A stretch of 64,000 nucleotides of DNA, taken from contig DASYZG010000080.1 of NCBI GenBank assembly GCA_035946575.1, positions 1-64,000 of the forward strand, read 5' to 3'. The position numbers were made by a program, and so were the translations under genes. The notes beneath the pieces were generated by a model that saw only the letters and a program-made list of their open reading frames with translations, ran no database searches and was not told the DNA's origin. This document shows, in pieces, positions 34,965 through 43,601 of this stretch (position 1 is its first letter; every line of letters begins with the position of its first letter). The stretch is from Gp13-AA77 sp035946575 (lineage in GTDB: Bacteria; Acidobacteriota; Terriglobia; UBA7540).

Positions 34965-37835
34965 TCACCACTGGAACTCCACCCTGGTTCGCTGGGTGAC
35001 GAATTCCTCATAAGGCGAGACGGTCAGCGTGTGGAGAGCCGCCAGTGAGTCCGTATAGGCAAGCGCGACGGTGACTACGTTGCCGGTCTTCGATCCGAAA
35101 GCTAGGTAAGGCTCGGGCAAATAGAAATCCTTCTGCGGTCCCGCAATTACATACCGGCCTACAAAGATTCCGTTGAGATAGAGCAGCGCGTCGCGATCCG
35201 TCTCAATCGTGAGCTTCCGTGGAAGGAACCATCCGAGGGGGTCCGCATCCAGGCTGAATTCGGCGCGACACCAGGTAAACGCAGGAAGAATCCCCCCGGC
35301 GGCACGGGTCCCGTCGCCGAGGGCCGGCCCGCGAGCACCGGCTTGCGGCTGCTCCCATCCATCGCCCATAAAATGCACGTCCAGCCTGCGCCCCTTCATG
35401 ATGGCGGGAAAGAGCTGCACCTGCCATTTTTCGATCGGCGTCGCTGACGATTCGTCGCGGCCCACCCGAACGGACCCAATGCCTTTCATCTCGCCGAGGT
35501 TTTCGCCGAAGTTCGGATTCCCGAACTGTTCGTAGGCGATCTCAATCTGGTTTGCGCCGCGATGCGCATAGGCCGCCAAGTCGAAGTCGACATTCTTTGC
35601 CGGACGGGAAGCCTCAGGAACGAGCTTGCCGTTAACAAAGACCTTCCTGCCGTCGTTGGCAAAAGCGGCAAGAAACATCCGCGACGGACCGGCGTAACTG
35701 AACTCGGCGCGGTACTTGACGTAGCCGTACGGCAGCGGGCCGAGATCGTCGAGCGGCCGCAGCGGCGTCGACAGCCACTCTCCGGCGCCGGTGTTTAAGG
35801 GCTCCACGGCCATCAGTTCGGGCCTCAGCTCCTGCGATCTCACCGGCAGTTTGGGGACGCTCACGCGGAACCGGCAGGTCTCCCAATGGCGGTCGTAGTC
35901 GAACTGGGTCTCCACGCTGTTCAGCCACAACTTGGCGGGCAGCGGCGGGACCAGCCCCAAGACATCGTGCTCGCCGGGAGCGAAGTCCAGCTCCGCCCAC
36001 AGCGTCTTTTTTTCGCGACCACTGGCGGCCGCCAGCGCAGCGTCGGTGAAGAAAGGTACGGCAACCCTATCCCTCCGTTCCTCATCCGGCAAGCCCGCTC
36101 CCCCGGGCAGAGCGGCAAGAGGCCACTCGATTGTCCAGCTCTTGAGCGCCCGCTCGCGCGGCAGAATGATGATCTGAAAATGGTTCTCAACCAGCAGCAT
36201 CTTTTCCCGGGCCTCGACCGTGACGCCCACAACCACGGATTCGTATTCCTGATCCCAGTACCGGTATGCGGTATCGCCCTCGATGTGCGGCTCTTTCTCG
36301 GTCGCCAGCCCGAATTCGATCAGGCGTCCCGGATCGTCGTAGAGAATCAGGTGCGGACGGCTGCCCTCGCCGTAAGCCAGGACCTCGGCGGTCGAGTATC
36401 GCAGCACGTTGTCGCCAATGGGAATCTGCACGGGAAGCATCTTCATTTCGCGCGCGCCGAGCTCCAGTGTCCCTTCGCGCGGCACATTGATCATGCGGTG
36501 CGTGGGCGAGTTCGGATCCTGGAAACTGGCCTTGTATTGCTGGACAGCGTTGGCGTTCTCGCGAATGAAGACGGCGCCGCTCTTCTGGTACGCGCGCAAG
36601 CTGACGCTGACCTGGGAATTGGTGGAACTGGCCGCGCCGGTCACGGACTCTGCGCGGGCGATGACACCTCCAAGGAGGCGCAGCGAGCATCCGATGCCCC
36701 GCGCGGCATAGTACTTGTCCCACAGCCCACCGGGCTCGCGCAAGGGCGCCGCGTAATCGTAGGTCGTGGTCAGGTTCTGTGCGGCCCAGTCGAAATTGGT
36801 GCCGCCGAAGCCCATGTAGTAGTTGAAGAAGGTTACGCCCTGCTCGATCACCGTCTTGGTCAGCATATTGAGCTGAGGGCCGCTGACGCCCTGCTGATCC
36901 ACGGAAAGCTTGCCGCCAAACTGACTGAACCAGCCGCCTTGCAGTTCCGTGACCCCCATAGGGGCATCCGGCTGCCGCTGGCGCAACCGGGCGAGCGCGG
37001 GCACCGTCTCGCGGATAACGTTCCAGCGCGGATAGAAATTGCAGGTATCGAGCATGCGTGCGAAGTCGGGGTCCTGCCGTTCACGGACCTGTTTCGTCCA
37101 GCAAGTGATCAGCGGAACATCGATGCCGCCTTGCCACGCCATGTGCGCGAGAGCTTTGATGTAGGCGCTCTTCTGGTCGTCCGCCAGTTTCCAGTAGTCG
37201 TACTCGTTCTCGACCTGCATCAGGATGATCGGCCCGCTGTGCGTCACCTGGTGACGGGCGATCACCGGCAGCACCTCGCTGAACCAGTGCTGCGAAGTGC
37301 CGATGCTCTCCGGGTCGTTCGAGCGCAGCGGAAACTGCCGCTTGATGACCCAGCGCGGGAAGCCACCGGAATCCCACTCCGCGCATATATAAGGGCCAGG
37401 GCGCGCGATCATGTAGAATCCCATCTCGCCCACCAGCCTGACGAAATCCTCGAATTCGCTGAGGTCGACCTGACCTTCCACCGGTTCGTGGTAGTTCCAG
37501 AAGATGTAGGTCTCGATCACGTTGAAGCCTGCGATCTTCAGCTTCAGCAGCCGGTCGCGCCAGAGCTCGCGCGGGCAGCGTGGATAATGGAAGCAGGCGC
37601 CGAACAGAAACCTGTCGCGATCATTCACGGTGAAGCAGTGGCTGTCGTAGCGGATGAAATGCGGTTGGGGAAAGTCCACGGACAACGCGTTAGCGTCGAG
37701 CGCCGCGCGAGCCGACGGAAATAGCAGCGCTCCCGATCCCAGGCTCAAACCGGCACCGGCCACCAGCGGCGCCGAAACCAACGATTTCAGAAAGTCACGC
37801 CGCGATTCGGCGCGTCCTGGCGAGGATTCGTCCAT
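34965..37835 (-). CDS. Tat-exported GH35 beta-galactosidase
   Basis: This encodes 956 residues. A twin-arginine signal (ESRRDFLKSLVSAPL) starts it. The TIM barrel has FLFGACFHYPRCPRELWRDR, RPGPYICAEWDSGGFPRWV (the GH35 signature), the acid/base Glu in IILMQVENEYDYW and the nucleophile Glu in MGVTELQGGWFSQFGG. C-terminal beta-sandwich domains (about 560-950) carry RMFLAAFANDGRKVFVNGKLV, a galactose-binding-type module. It would cleave terminal beta-galactosides outside the cytosol. Length is somewhat above the usual 600-800. The gene is divergent from a small Tat protein gene. Confidence 0.92.
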   Translation of the reverse strand: MDESSPGRAESRRDFLKSLVSAPLVAGAGLSLGSGALLFPSARAALDANALSVDFPQPHFIRYDSHCFTVNDRDRFLFGACFHYPRCPRELWRDRLLKLKIAGFNVIETYIFWNYHEPVEGQVDLSEFEDFVRLVGEMGFYMIARPGPYICAEWDSGGFPRWVIKRQFPLRSNDPESIGTSQHWFSEVLPVIARHQVTHSGPIILMQVENEYDYWKLADDQKSAYIKALAHMAWQGGIDVPLITCWTKQVRERQDPDFARMLDTCNFYPRWNVIRETVPALARLRQRQPDAPMGVTELQGGWFSQFGGKLSVDQQGVSGPQLNMLTKTVIEQGVTFFNYYMGFGGTNFDWAAQNLTTTYDYAAPLREPGGLWDKYYAARGIGCSLRLLGGVIARAESVTGAASSTNSQVSVSLRAYQKSGAVFIRENANAVQQYKASFQDPNSPTHRMINVPREGTLELGAREMKMLPVQIPIGDNVLRYSTAEVLAYGEGSRPHLILYDDPGRLIEFGLATEKEPHIEGDTAYRYWDQEYESVVVGVTVEAREKMLLVENHFQIIILPRERALKSWTIEWPLAALPGGAGLPDEERRDRVAVPFFTDAALAAASGREKKTLWAELDFAPGEHDVLGLVPPLPAKLWLNSVETQFDYDRHWETCRFRVSVPKLPVRSQELRPELMAVEPLNTGAGEWLSTPLRPLDDLGPLPYGYVKYRAEFSYAGPSRMFLAAFANDGRKVFVNGKLVPEASRPAKNVDFDLAAYAHRGANQIEIAYEQFGNPNFGENLGEMKGIGSVRVGRDESSATPIEKWQVQLFPAIMKGRRLDVHFMGDGWEQPQAGARGPALGDGTRAAGGILPAFTWCRAEFSLDADPLGWFLPRKLTIETDRDALLYLNGIFVGRYVIAGPQKDFYLPEPYLAFGSKTGNVVTVALAYTDSLAALHTLTVSPYEEFVTQRTRVEFQW

Positions 37836-37950
37836 ACCGATATTGTCTCAGAACCTCGGCTCCCAAGGCGATAGGGTGAAGGGTGTGAGAAGCCACTGGG
37901 CGCGGCGGGAGCATCAGAATCGCGAGGGGAGAAAAGGACGAGGAGTACGT

Positions 37951-38364
37951 ATGGGCGATCACAAGCAGGAGACGGTCAGCCAAGGAACTCTCACAAACGG
38001 CGAAATCCTGACGGAGCGCAAGGTCCGCAGGCGCGCATTCCTGAGCACGACGGGCGTATTGCTCGCCGGCGGCGCTGCAACCGTGGTGGCGGGCGTGCGA
38101 GCAACGGCTCAGGACGTCACGCCTCAGGGCGATCCCAACCGGCAGCAGCCGGCCGATCCCAACCAGCAGCCACCAGCCGATCCCCCGCGGCAGAGCGATC
38201 CGGACAGGCCCACCGATCAAAGGCAGGGCGATGCCAAGCCCACCGACAAGAGGCGCAGCGATCCCGACAAGACGGGAGACCGGAAACGCGGCGATCCCGA
38301 CAAGACGAAACAGACAGATCCTGACAAACCCAGGCCACAAGATCCCTCGCCGCCGCCTCGATGA
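37951..38364 (+). CDS. Small Tat-signal protein with Asp-Pro-rich disordered tail
   Basis: This encodes 137 residues from the ATG at 37951, which follows GAGGAG. A twin-arginine segment (KVRRRAFLSTTGVLLAGG, about 24-41) is followed by a tail of about 85 residues built from Asp-Pro, Pro-Gln and Lys/Arg units (SDPDK, GDPDK, TDPDK). The tail has no hydrophobic core, so it is probably disordered. It may be a short exported or membrane-anchored spacer or a metal/cell-wall-interacting peptide. No named family is recognised. It is followed by CHAD on the same strand, about 95 bases away. Confidence 0.6.
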   Translation: MGDHKQETVSQGTLTNGEILTERKVRRRAFLSTTGVLLAGGAATVVAGVRATAQDVTPQGDPNRQQPADPNQQPPADPPRQSDPDRPTDQRQGDAKPTDKRRSDPDKTGDRKRGDPDKTKQTDPDKPRPQDPSPPPR

Positions 38365-38445
38365 GCTCTTCGCGTGACACCAGGAACCGCGCTTCGCAGG
38401 GCGCGGTTCCCGTCCGTCCCGCTGGCATCCCCGTTGCGGCCGAGT

Positions 38446-38460
38446 TAGAATAGCGCCTCA
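38446..38460 (+). promoter_or_regulatory. Possible -10 element placing the CHAD start at the transcript 5' end
   Basis: TAGAAT at 38446-38451 is eight bases before the ATG at 38460, and no ribosome-binding site is seen. If the element is used, the mRNA would begin at or near the start codon (leaderless). No convincing -35 is visible. Confidence 0.35.
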
Positions 38461-39578
38461 TGGCAAAGCCAAGTCACGGCCGGGCGCATTCGGGCGCCAC
38501 GACCGGGGTTCCAGCTGATAGCGGCGCGGGCGAGGTGGCCCGCCAGAGCCCCACCTCCACCTTCGAAGAGCTCAATGCGCCCGAGGTATCGCGGCGTGTC
38601 GTCAAGCTCGCCTTGAAGCAGCTCGACCGCCTGGTCGCGCTCGAGTCCAAGGTGCTGCGCGACGCATCCATCGAGCCCGCGCACAACCTGCGCGTAGCCA
38701 GCCGGCGGCTGCAAGGGTTGGTGGATTTTCTCTATCCCGCGCCGGCTCCGGGCAACATCCGCAAGCTGCGGCGGCGCCTCAAAAAGGTCCGCGCGGCTTT
38801 GGGCGAGCTTCGCAACCAGGACGTGATAACGTGGCGGATCGAGCGCGCCCTGGCGCGGAAGCGAATCGCGCGTCGGGCGGCATGGGAAGCGGCGCAGGAA
38901 TACGCCGGCAAGCTCCGGCCCAAGGTCGCACAACGGGCGCATCGCAAGCTCACCCGGCTGAATCTCTCGGAGCTCTACGTGCGGCTGCGGAAGGAACTCG
39001 AGAACAGGCTGCCCGAGGAGCCTGCTGACGCTACGCGCGTGATTGTGTTCCCCGAAGAGCGGGCGCCGGCAGGTCCGATACCGGCGCCGGAAGCGGCTCC
39101 TGAGGCCGTGGGCGCCAATGGGTCCGGCCCGGCGGGGCGGTTCTCCGAGCGGCTCGACGAGTTGTGGAAGGATTTCGTGGCCAAAGCGGCCGAAGCACAC
39201 GAAAACATTAGTAGCCTACATTCGCTGCGCATCGCCGCCAAAAGGCTTCGCTATCTGGTGGAGGTCGCGGCTGAGCTTGAGGTGACGGGAAGTCACGAGG
39301 CGCTGGCCTGCCTGCGCGCGCTGCAGGGACGCCTCGGCGACTGGCACGATTACCAGGTGCTGGGCGGCACCCTGCTTGCCATGGTGGCGCGGCGCCAATT
39401 TCTGGAAGAGAACCTTCCGCTCGCCATCCAAGTGGAACAACTGGTCCTGGCGTTGCGCAGCTCCAAGACGCGATCCTGCCAGCGCTACCTGCGTCAAACC
39501 CTGCGATCGCCGGAATACCGCCGCCTGGCCGAGTGGATCGGTCAGTGGACGGCGCGCCGTCCCTTGTCGACAGCCTGA
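38460..39578 (+). CDS. CHAD domain protein
   Basis: This encodes 372 residues. Two helical halves, each with paired basic/His-rich helices typical of the CHAD (conserved histidine alpha-helical) fold, are visible: PAHNLRVASRRLQGLVDFL near 80 and HSLRIAAKRLRYLVEVAAEL near 255, with a Pro/Ala linker between. CHAD domains bind polyphosphate granules. It has no CYTH partner here. Its 3' end overlaps the 3' end of the convergent dTMP-kinase-like gene by 37 bases. It lacks a ribosome-binding site and may be translated from a leaderless message. Confidence 0.88.
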   Translation: MAKPSHGRAHSGATTGVPADSGAGEVARQSPTSTFEELNAPEVSRRVVKLALKQLDRLVALESKVLRDASIEPAHNLRVASRRLQGLVDFLYPAPAPGNIRKLRRRLKKVRAALGELRNQDVITWRIERALARKRIARRAAWEAAQEYAGKLRPKVAQRAHRKLTRLNLSELYVRLRKELENRLPEEPADATRVIVFPEERAPAGPIPAPEAAPEAVGANGSGPAGRFSERLDELWKDFVAKAAEAHENISSLHSLRIAAKRLRYLVEVAAELEVTGSHEALACLRALQGRLGDWHDYQVLGGTLLAMVARRQFLEENLPLAIQVEQLVLALRSSKTRSCQRYLRQTLRSPEYRRLAEWIGQWTARRPLSTA

Positions 39579-40429
39579 GCCGCGTGCTTCTTGGGCGACC
39601 TCCGCGCGCGGCCTTTGTGCCCGTCCTCGCCCGCGGGCGGTACCGCCGCCACCGCCACCGCAGGCGATGCACCCTGCGCGACCTGCGAAATCTCCGTCGA
39701 CGTCGGCCTGGCAAGGTCGACAGCCGGTGTGACCTCGGGCTTGCCCTCCAGCACCCGCGAAATCCCCATCTTGAGCTGGTCGAAAATCGTCCGGATGTCT
39801 TGCGTGGCGTCGATCACTTCGAACTTGTATTCTTCGGCAAGCTTGTCGAATTGCGAGAGCAGGCCGGTCTGATACTTCCGGAAGCTCTCGTACATGTCCT
39901 CGCTCGGATGCAGGTCCATGCCACTTTCCCAGTAATCGAAGCCGGTGGAAAACACGACGCGCGGGACGAGGTCTTCCACGCCGATGCGCAGATAGAACAC
40001 AGCGTCCGGCTTGACGGCGAAGCTGTACAGGTTGCGCACCCAGACCGGATCGAGTTCGCGCACCAAAGCCCGCGCCAGCAGCGAGTAGATGTAACGATCG
40101 GTGAGCACCACGAATCCCGCGCGCAACGCGGGAATGATCTCGCGCTCCAGGCGATCGGCAAAATCCGAGGCGTAAAAGAGCGTCAGCGTGATGCGGCCGA
40201 GGGTGTGCCCTTCCTTCGCCTGCTTGATGCCCTTGCCGGCGAGTTCGGAACGAGTCATTCCGGTATCGACTACGGCCCGGCCCTGCTGTTCGAGCCAGGG
40301 CTTCAGCAGCGCGATCTGCGTCGAGCGGCCTACGCCGTCCGTGCCTTCGATCACGATGATTTTGCCGGGCAGCTCCGCCAGATCCATGCCCGGCGTGACC
40401 GTTCCGTAGGTTTCTCGCGTAAGGTTCAT
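39542..40429 (-). CDS. Thymidylate kinase-like protein with altered Walker A motif
   Basis: This encodes 295 residues. The fold is that of thymidylate kinase: VIEGTDGVGRSTQIALL (about residue 25-41), VVLTDRYIYSLLARA (DRY motif, about 110) and VIDATQDI near 205. The Walker A lysine that contacts ATP phosphates is Arg here (GVGRST). The first 14 residues and the C-terminal 65 (Ala/Pro then Lys/Arg-rich) are extra. It overlaps the upstream dTMP-kinase gene by four bases, so the two are coupled; it may be a regulatory partner, or an enzyme with another substrate. The 3' end overlaps CHAD. Confidence 0.82.
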   Translation of the reverse strand: MNLTRETYGTVTPGMDLAELPGKIIVIEGTDGVGRSTQIALLKPWLEQQGRAVVDTGMTRSELAGKGIKQAKEGHTLGRITLTLFYASDFADRLEREIIPALRAGFVVLTDRYIYSLLARALVRELDPVWVRNLYSFAVKPDAVFYLRIGVEDLVPRVVFSTGFDYWESGMDLHPSEDMYESFRKYQTGLLSQFDKLAEEYKFEVIDATQDIRTIFDQLKMGISRVLEGKPEVTPAVDLARPTSTEISQVAQGASPAVAVAAVPPAGEDGHKGRARRSPKKHAAQAVDKGRRAVH

Positions 40430-41187
40430 GGGGCCACTCTCAATTGCCGGGCCTGGGCCAGCCGTGCCTTGACGATCTGGCGCATCTGCACCTGCTGCGC
40501 TTCGATGGGCAGGGTGGCGTCGATCACGGTGACGTCGTATTCCGGAATCATCTTCTCGTACTCGTCGATGATCCGGCCCTGAAACAGCTTGAAACTGTCG
40601 TTGGGATCCTCACTCAAGCCGAGGTCGAGGCCCGCTTCATAGAATTTAAATCCGTTGCGCCCGTGCGTGATCCGGCTCATGGCCACATCGAGCGGCACCC
40701 GGTAATAAAAGGCAACCGTGGGCCTGGGCGCGAAGCTGTACAACTCGCGGACCCAGGCGCGGTCCAATCCGCGCGCCACGTCGCGGGCGAAGGCCGTGTA
40801 GATGTAGCGGTCGCAGAGCACCACCGCGCCCGCCTTGAGCAGCGGGATGATGTTCCGCTCCATGCGATCGGCGAAATCGGTGGCGTGGATCAGCGAGAAG
40901 GTGGCCGGCGTGAGAATCTGCTTTCTCTTGCCCCGCTTGGTGATGTCGCGGACGAGCGGCGAGGAGTTCCACTCGCTGAACACCACACCGTAGCCCTCGG
41001 CGTGCAGCCACTGGTTCAACAGCGAAATCTGCGTGGATTTGCCCGAACCATCGATGCCTTCAACCACGAAAAGCTTGCCGGGAAAACGATGTTCGCCGTA
41101 GCGCTTCACAAAAGCGTCCTTGAAAACCGCCGGAGTGTCCAGTGGGCGGGTACCAGTCGAATCTAGCACGCCTCTCCCGCGGCGCAT
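40426..41187 (-). CDS. Thymidylate kinase-like protein
   Basis: This encodes 253 residues. Walker A is intact (VVEGIDGSGKSTQISLL, about 40-56), with LCDRYIYTAFARDVARG near 125 and VIDATLPIEAQQ near 230. It would phosphorylate dTMP to dTDP, though the family also holds related nucleotide kinases. The C-terminal region shared with the paralogue, GLDLGLSEDPNDSFKLFQ, is not part of the usual short LID. It is the middle gene of dGTPase-tmk-like-tmk-like. The start codon follows a region lacking a good ribosome-binding site, so it is uncertain by some codons. Confidence 0.87.
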   Translation of the reverse strand: MRRGRGVLDSTGTRPLDTPAVFKDAFVKRYGEHRFPGKLFVVEGIDGSGKSTQISLLNQWLHAEGYGVVFSEWNSSPLVRDITKRGKRKQILTPATFSLIHATDFADRMERNIIPLLKAGAVVLCDRYIYTAFARDVARGLDRAWVRELYSFAPRPTVAFYYRVPLDVAMSRITHGRNGFKFYEAGLDLGLSEDPNDSFKLFQGRIIDEYEKMIPEYDVTVIDATLPIEAQQVQMRQIVKARLAQARQLRVAP

Positions 41188-41240
41188 AAGCGAATGAAAG
41201 GCGAATCGGCGTCTTCAGTCGTCAAACGGACAACTAACCG

Positions 41241-42443
41241 CTAACTCCCCAAGCATCTCGCCCACTGCTCCCGCAGATAATTGTCCGTCATGCCGGCGAT
41301 GTAATCACACACGATGCGATGCGGCGGCTCCTCGCGCGTCTTCAGGTAATAAGCGGCCGGGAGGCGGCGCGGGTTGGCGACAAAATAGTCAAACAGGCTC
41401 TCCACCCGCCGGCTGATCTCCCGGCGCTCACGATGCACGCTGGGATGCTCGTAGAGCCGCCGGCGCAGGAAGTCCTTGATGCCGCGGATGTCCGCAACCC
41501 TGGCGGAGCTGAACACCGCCAGGCGCCGCGCCGAGGCGCGGACATCGTCGACGGTGCGGATGCCATGGTTTCTGGCGGCGCCGGCCGTCGAATCGATCAG
41601 GTCCGTGGCCAGCGCATCGAGTATGCCCTTCAAAGCCTCGTTGAAGCGCAATTTGGCGGCCGCGTCGGGATGGCGGCGGTCCACCTGCCGCAGGAAGCGG
41701 TCAAACAGCGGCACCTCTTCGCGGATCATCTCGAGCGTGAGGAGCCTGGCTTCGTAGCCATCGTCCAGGTCGGCGGTGTTGTACGCGACCTCGTCCACCA
41801 GGTCGATTAGCTGGGCCTCGAGCGGCGGGCGCTCCGAAAGACGATACTCGGCGAGTTCGCGGTAGAGCGCGGGGTCGTAATCGCGGGAATGTTTGATAAT
41901 GCCTTCACGGACTTCGAAGGTGAGATTCAGGCCGGGAAATGCCGCGTACTTCTGTTCGAAGCGTTCCACGATGCGCAGCGCGTGCAGATTGTGATCGAAG
42001 CGCTCGCCGTAGCGCTGCATCACGCGGTCAAGAGCCGCCTCGCCGGTGTGTCCGAAGGGCGGATGTCCCACGTCGTGGACCAGCGCCAGTGCTTCGGCAA
42101 GCTCCGCGTTCAAGCCGAGCGCGCCCGCCACGGTCCGGGCGATCTGCGCCACTTCAAGCGTATGGGTCAGGCGGGTGCGGAAATGATCGGAGAAGCGACG
42201 CGAGAACACCTGCGTCTTGTCTTCGAGACGGCGGAAGGCGCGCGAGTGAATGATGCGGTCGCGATCGCGGACGTATTCGCTGCGGTAGGCGTGCGCCGGT
42301 TCGGGGTAGCGCCGGCCCTGCGAGCGCTCCGCGCGCATGGCGTAGCTGGCTAGCCCGCCGGCGGCGCGCGTGACCGGCGCGCTTTTCGACGGGCGTGCCG
42401 CGGGAGGCGTTCGCTTGAGCTTGAGCACCGCGCTGTTTGACAT
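41241..42443 (-). CDS. dgt: Deoxyguanosinetriphosphate triphosphohydrolase-like HD protein
   Basis: This encodes 400 residues if translation starts at MSNSAVLK (42443). The HD metal motif is clear: RTRLTHTLEVAQIARTV (His), ALVHDVGHPPFGHTGE (His-Asp) and a later Asp in IDLVDEVAYNTADLDD. It hydrolyses dNTPs to deoxynucleoside and triphosphate and limits the dNTP pool. A TAGAAT lies eight bases upstream of this ATG, suggesting a leaderless transcript; another ATG is three codons earlier. The gene heads a run with two dTMP-kinase-like genes, so the operon balances dNTP supply. Confidence 0.93.
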   Translation of the reverse strand: MSNSAVLKLKRTPPAARPSKSAPVTRAAGGLASYAMRAERSQGRRYPEPAHAYRSEYVRDRDRIIHSRAFRRLEDKTQVFSRRFSDHFRTRLTHTLEVAQIARTVAGALGLNAELAEALALVHDVGHPPFGHTGEAALDRVMQRYGERFDHNLHALRIVERFEQKYAAFPGLNLTFEVREGIIKHSRDYDPALYRELAEYRLSERPPLEAQLIDLVDEVAYNTADLDDGYEARLLTLEMIREEVPLFDRFLRQVDRRHPDAAAKLRFNEALKGILDALATDLIDSTAGAARNHGIRTVDDVRASARRLAVFSSARVADIRGIKDFLRRRLYEHPSVHRERREISRRVESLFDYFVANPRRLPAAYYLKTREEPPHRIVCDYIAGMTDNYLREQWARCLGS

Positions 42444-42520
42444 TAGTCTCATTCTACAACCCGTTGCGGGCCGCCGCGCGTCCGCCGTCGCGTATCACGT
42501 CTCTTCCGGGCCCTTCCGGC

Positions 42521-42974
42521 TTTGGTTGGCTTTGATCGCATAACCCCTTTTTCGGGTAGTTTAGCGTTAAACCATTGAAGCATAAACGCTTATCTCGCCT
42601 TTAGCGGTTGGCTTTGTTTGGCTTTGAAACCGTCCTAATTTTCGCATTTTTCTCGCACTTTTGTTGATTCTGAATAACTTGTTGGCTTTGATCCCCGAAA
42701 ATTTTGAGGGGGGGAGGGTCGGTCTTTTCGCTGCCGAGCGCGATTTTTCCCAGTGTTTTCGCGGGCTTCCTTGAGATCCGGCCATGTGGAAATGCTCGTT
42801 GATCCGCCACTGCTCGGGATGATGTTGTTGATTCTGAATAACTTGTTGGCTTTGATCCCTGCAATCCTGAGGGGATAAGGGTGGTTTTTTCGCTGCCGGC
42901 AGCGATTCTGCACAGTGTTTTCGTGGGTCCGCTGGATATCCAGCGTCTGGAAATTCCGTCGATCAGCCAGCCAA
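42521..42974. repeat. Tandem 164-base repeat pair with partial copies
   Basis: A 35-base stretch starting TTGTTGATTCTGAATAAC is identical at 42661-42695 and 42825-42859; similarity continues for about 145 bases after each, giving a 164-base period. Shorter GTTGGCTTTGATC-like pieces sit at 42525 and 42608. A minus-strand open frame crosses the pair, and its two halves share sequence because of this, so it is not accepted as a gene. Confidence 0.8.
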
Positions 42975-43075
42975 TCTGCGCCTTCGAACTCGCTCTACGT
43001 CTCACTCCGCTCTCCGGACCAGGGGCCTCTGAAAGGGCCACAGGAGATATTGTGAACTCCAGATTTGGGACAATG

Positions 43076-43111
43076 GAGAAAAGTGAGAAAAGTGAGAAAA
43101 TTGAGAAAATT
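43076..43111. repeat. Perfect 4 x 9-base tandem repeat
   Basis: GAGAAAAGT occurs twice (43076-43093) and is followed by GAGAAAATT twice (43094-43111). The tract is AT-rich compared with its surroundings and lies about 65 bases beyond the 3' end of the tRNA gene. Confidence 0.85.
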
Positions 43112-43175
43112 TATTTTCGGCGTGTTTTCAGCGACTTACAGATGCGTACGAATTTTTCCGGATTTCCTGGGGTTT

Positions 43176-43262
43176 TGGTGCCGAAGAGAGGACTCGAACC
43201 TCCACGCCCTGACGGGCACTACACCCTGAATGTAGCGCGTCTGCCAATTCCGCCACTTCGGC
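43176..43262 (-). tRNA. tRNA-Leu (anticodon CAG)
   Basis: On the minus strand an 87-base cloverleaf includes an acceptor stem GCCGAAG/CTTCGGC, the D-arm from GTGGCGGAATTGGCAGAC, an anticodon stem CTACA/TGTAG with loop TTCAGGG giving CAG, a class-II variable arm and a T-arm with GGTTCGAGTCC, then an encoded CCA end. It decodes CTG leucine codons, which are frequent in this GC-rich genome. Confidence 0.96.
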
Positions 43263-43273
43263 AATAGACCGAA

Positions 43274-43303
43274 ACGCGGCTCCTGTGCGATCCGGAGCCG
43301 CGT
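43274..43303 (-). other. Perfect hairpin just upstream of tRNA-Leu
   Basis: ACGCGGCTCC (43274-43283) and GGAGCCGCGT (43294-43303) form ten perfect pairs with a ten-base loop. It lies 11 bases before the tRNA 5' end and lacks a U tract, so it is not a standard terminator. Confidence 0.6.
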
Positions 43304-43601
43304 CACATGTAACGATCTTGCCATCGGCGCCGAAAGGTGTCAAGGAGCCGGTAGTGCTGATGGGTCAATTCCCAGGCTGTGCGACCACCCCGGCCTCCGG
43401 CCACCCCTCCTCCTCGAGGAGGGGAGTTCGATATCACACCAGTACCCAACCCACGCCCAGCCCAGCCCCAGGCCAGCCCGATACTAAACCCACGCCAGCC
43501 CAGTATCCAGCCCCAGGCCAGCCCGATGCCCAACCCACGCCACCCACGCCAGCCTGGCCTAGAGATCAACACTGTTCTGTGGTAAGCTCCCTCCACGCGA
43601 C
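43304..43601. other. Spacer with Pro-rich-like tandem repeats
   Basis: A C/A-rich tract at 43441-43560 contains two exact 21-base copies (43462-43482 and 43507-43527, period 45) of CCAGCCCCAGGCCAGCCCG plus AT. The tract is of low complexity and lacks a coding frame with a credible start. Nothing else was found before the regulator. Confidence 0.6.

Noticed and set aside
35886..37724. 612-codon open frame on the plus strand
   Set aside because: It is antisense to the GH35 beta-galactosidase, whose signature residues are all on the other strand. The long frame results from GC-rich codon use and contains no recognised domain.
42601..43041. 146-codon minus-strand frame near the tRNA
   Set aside because: It crosses the 164-base tandem repeat and the two halves are repeats of each other in sequence; it lacks a ribosome-binding site and any domain.
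43441..43560. CRISPR-like spacing in the C-rich tract
   Set aside because: Only two 21-base copies with a low-complexity 24-base interval that is itself of the same composition. No cas genes and no distinct spacers.
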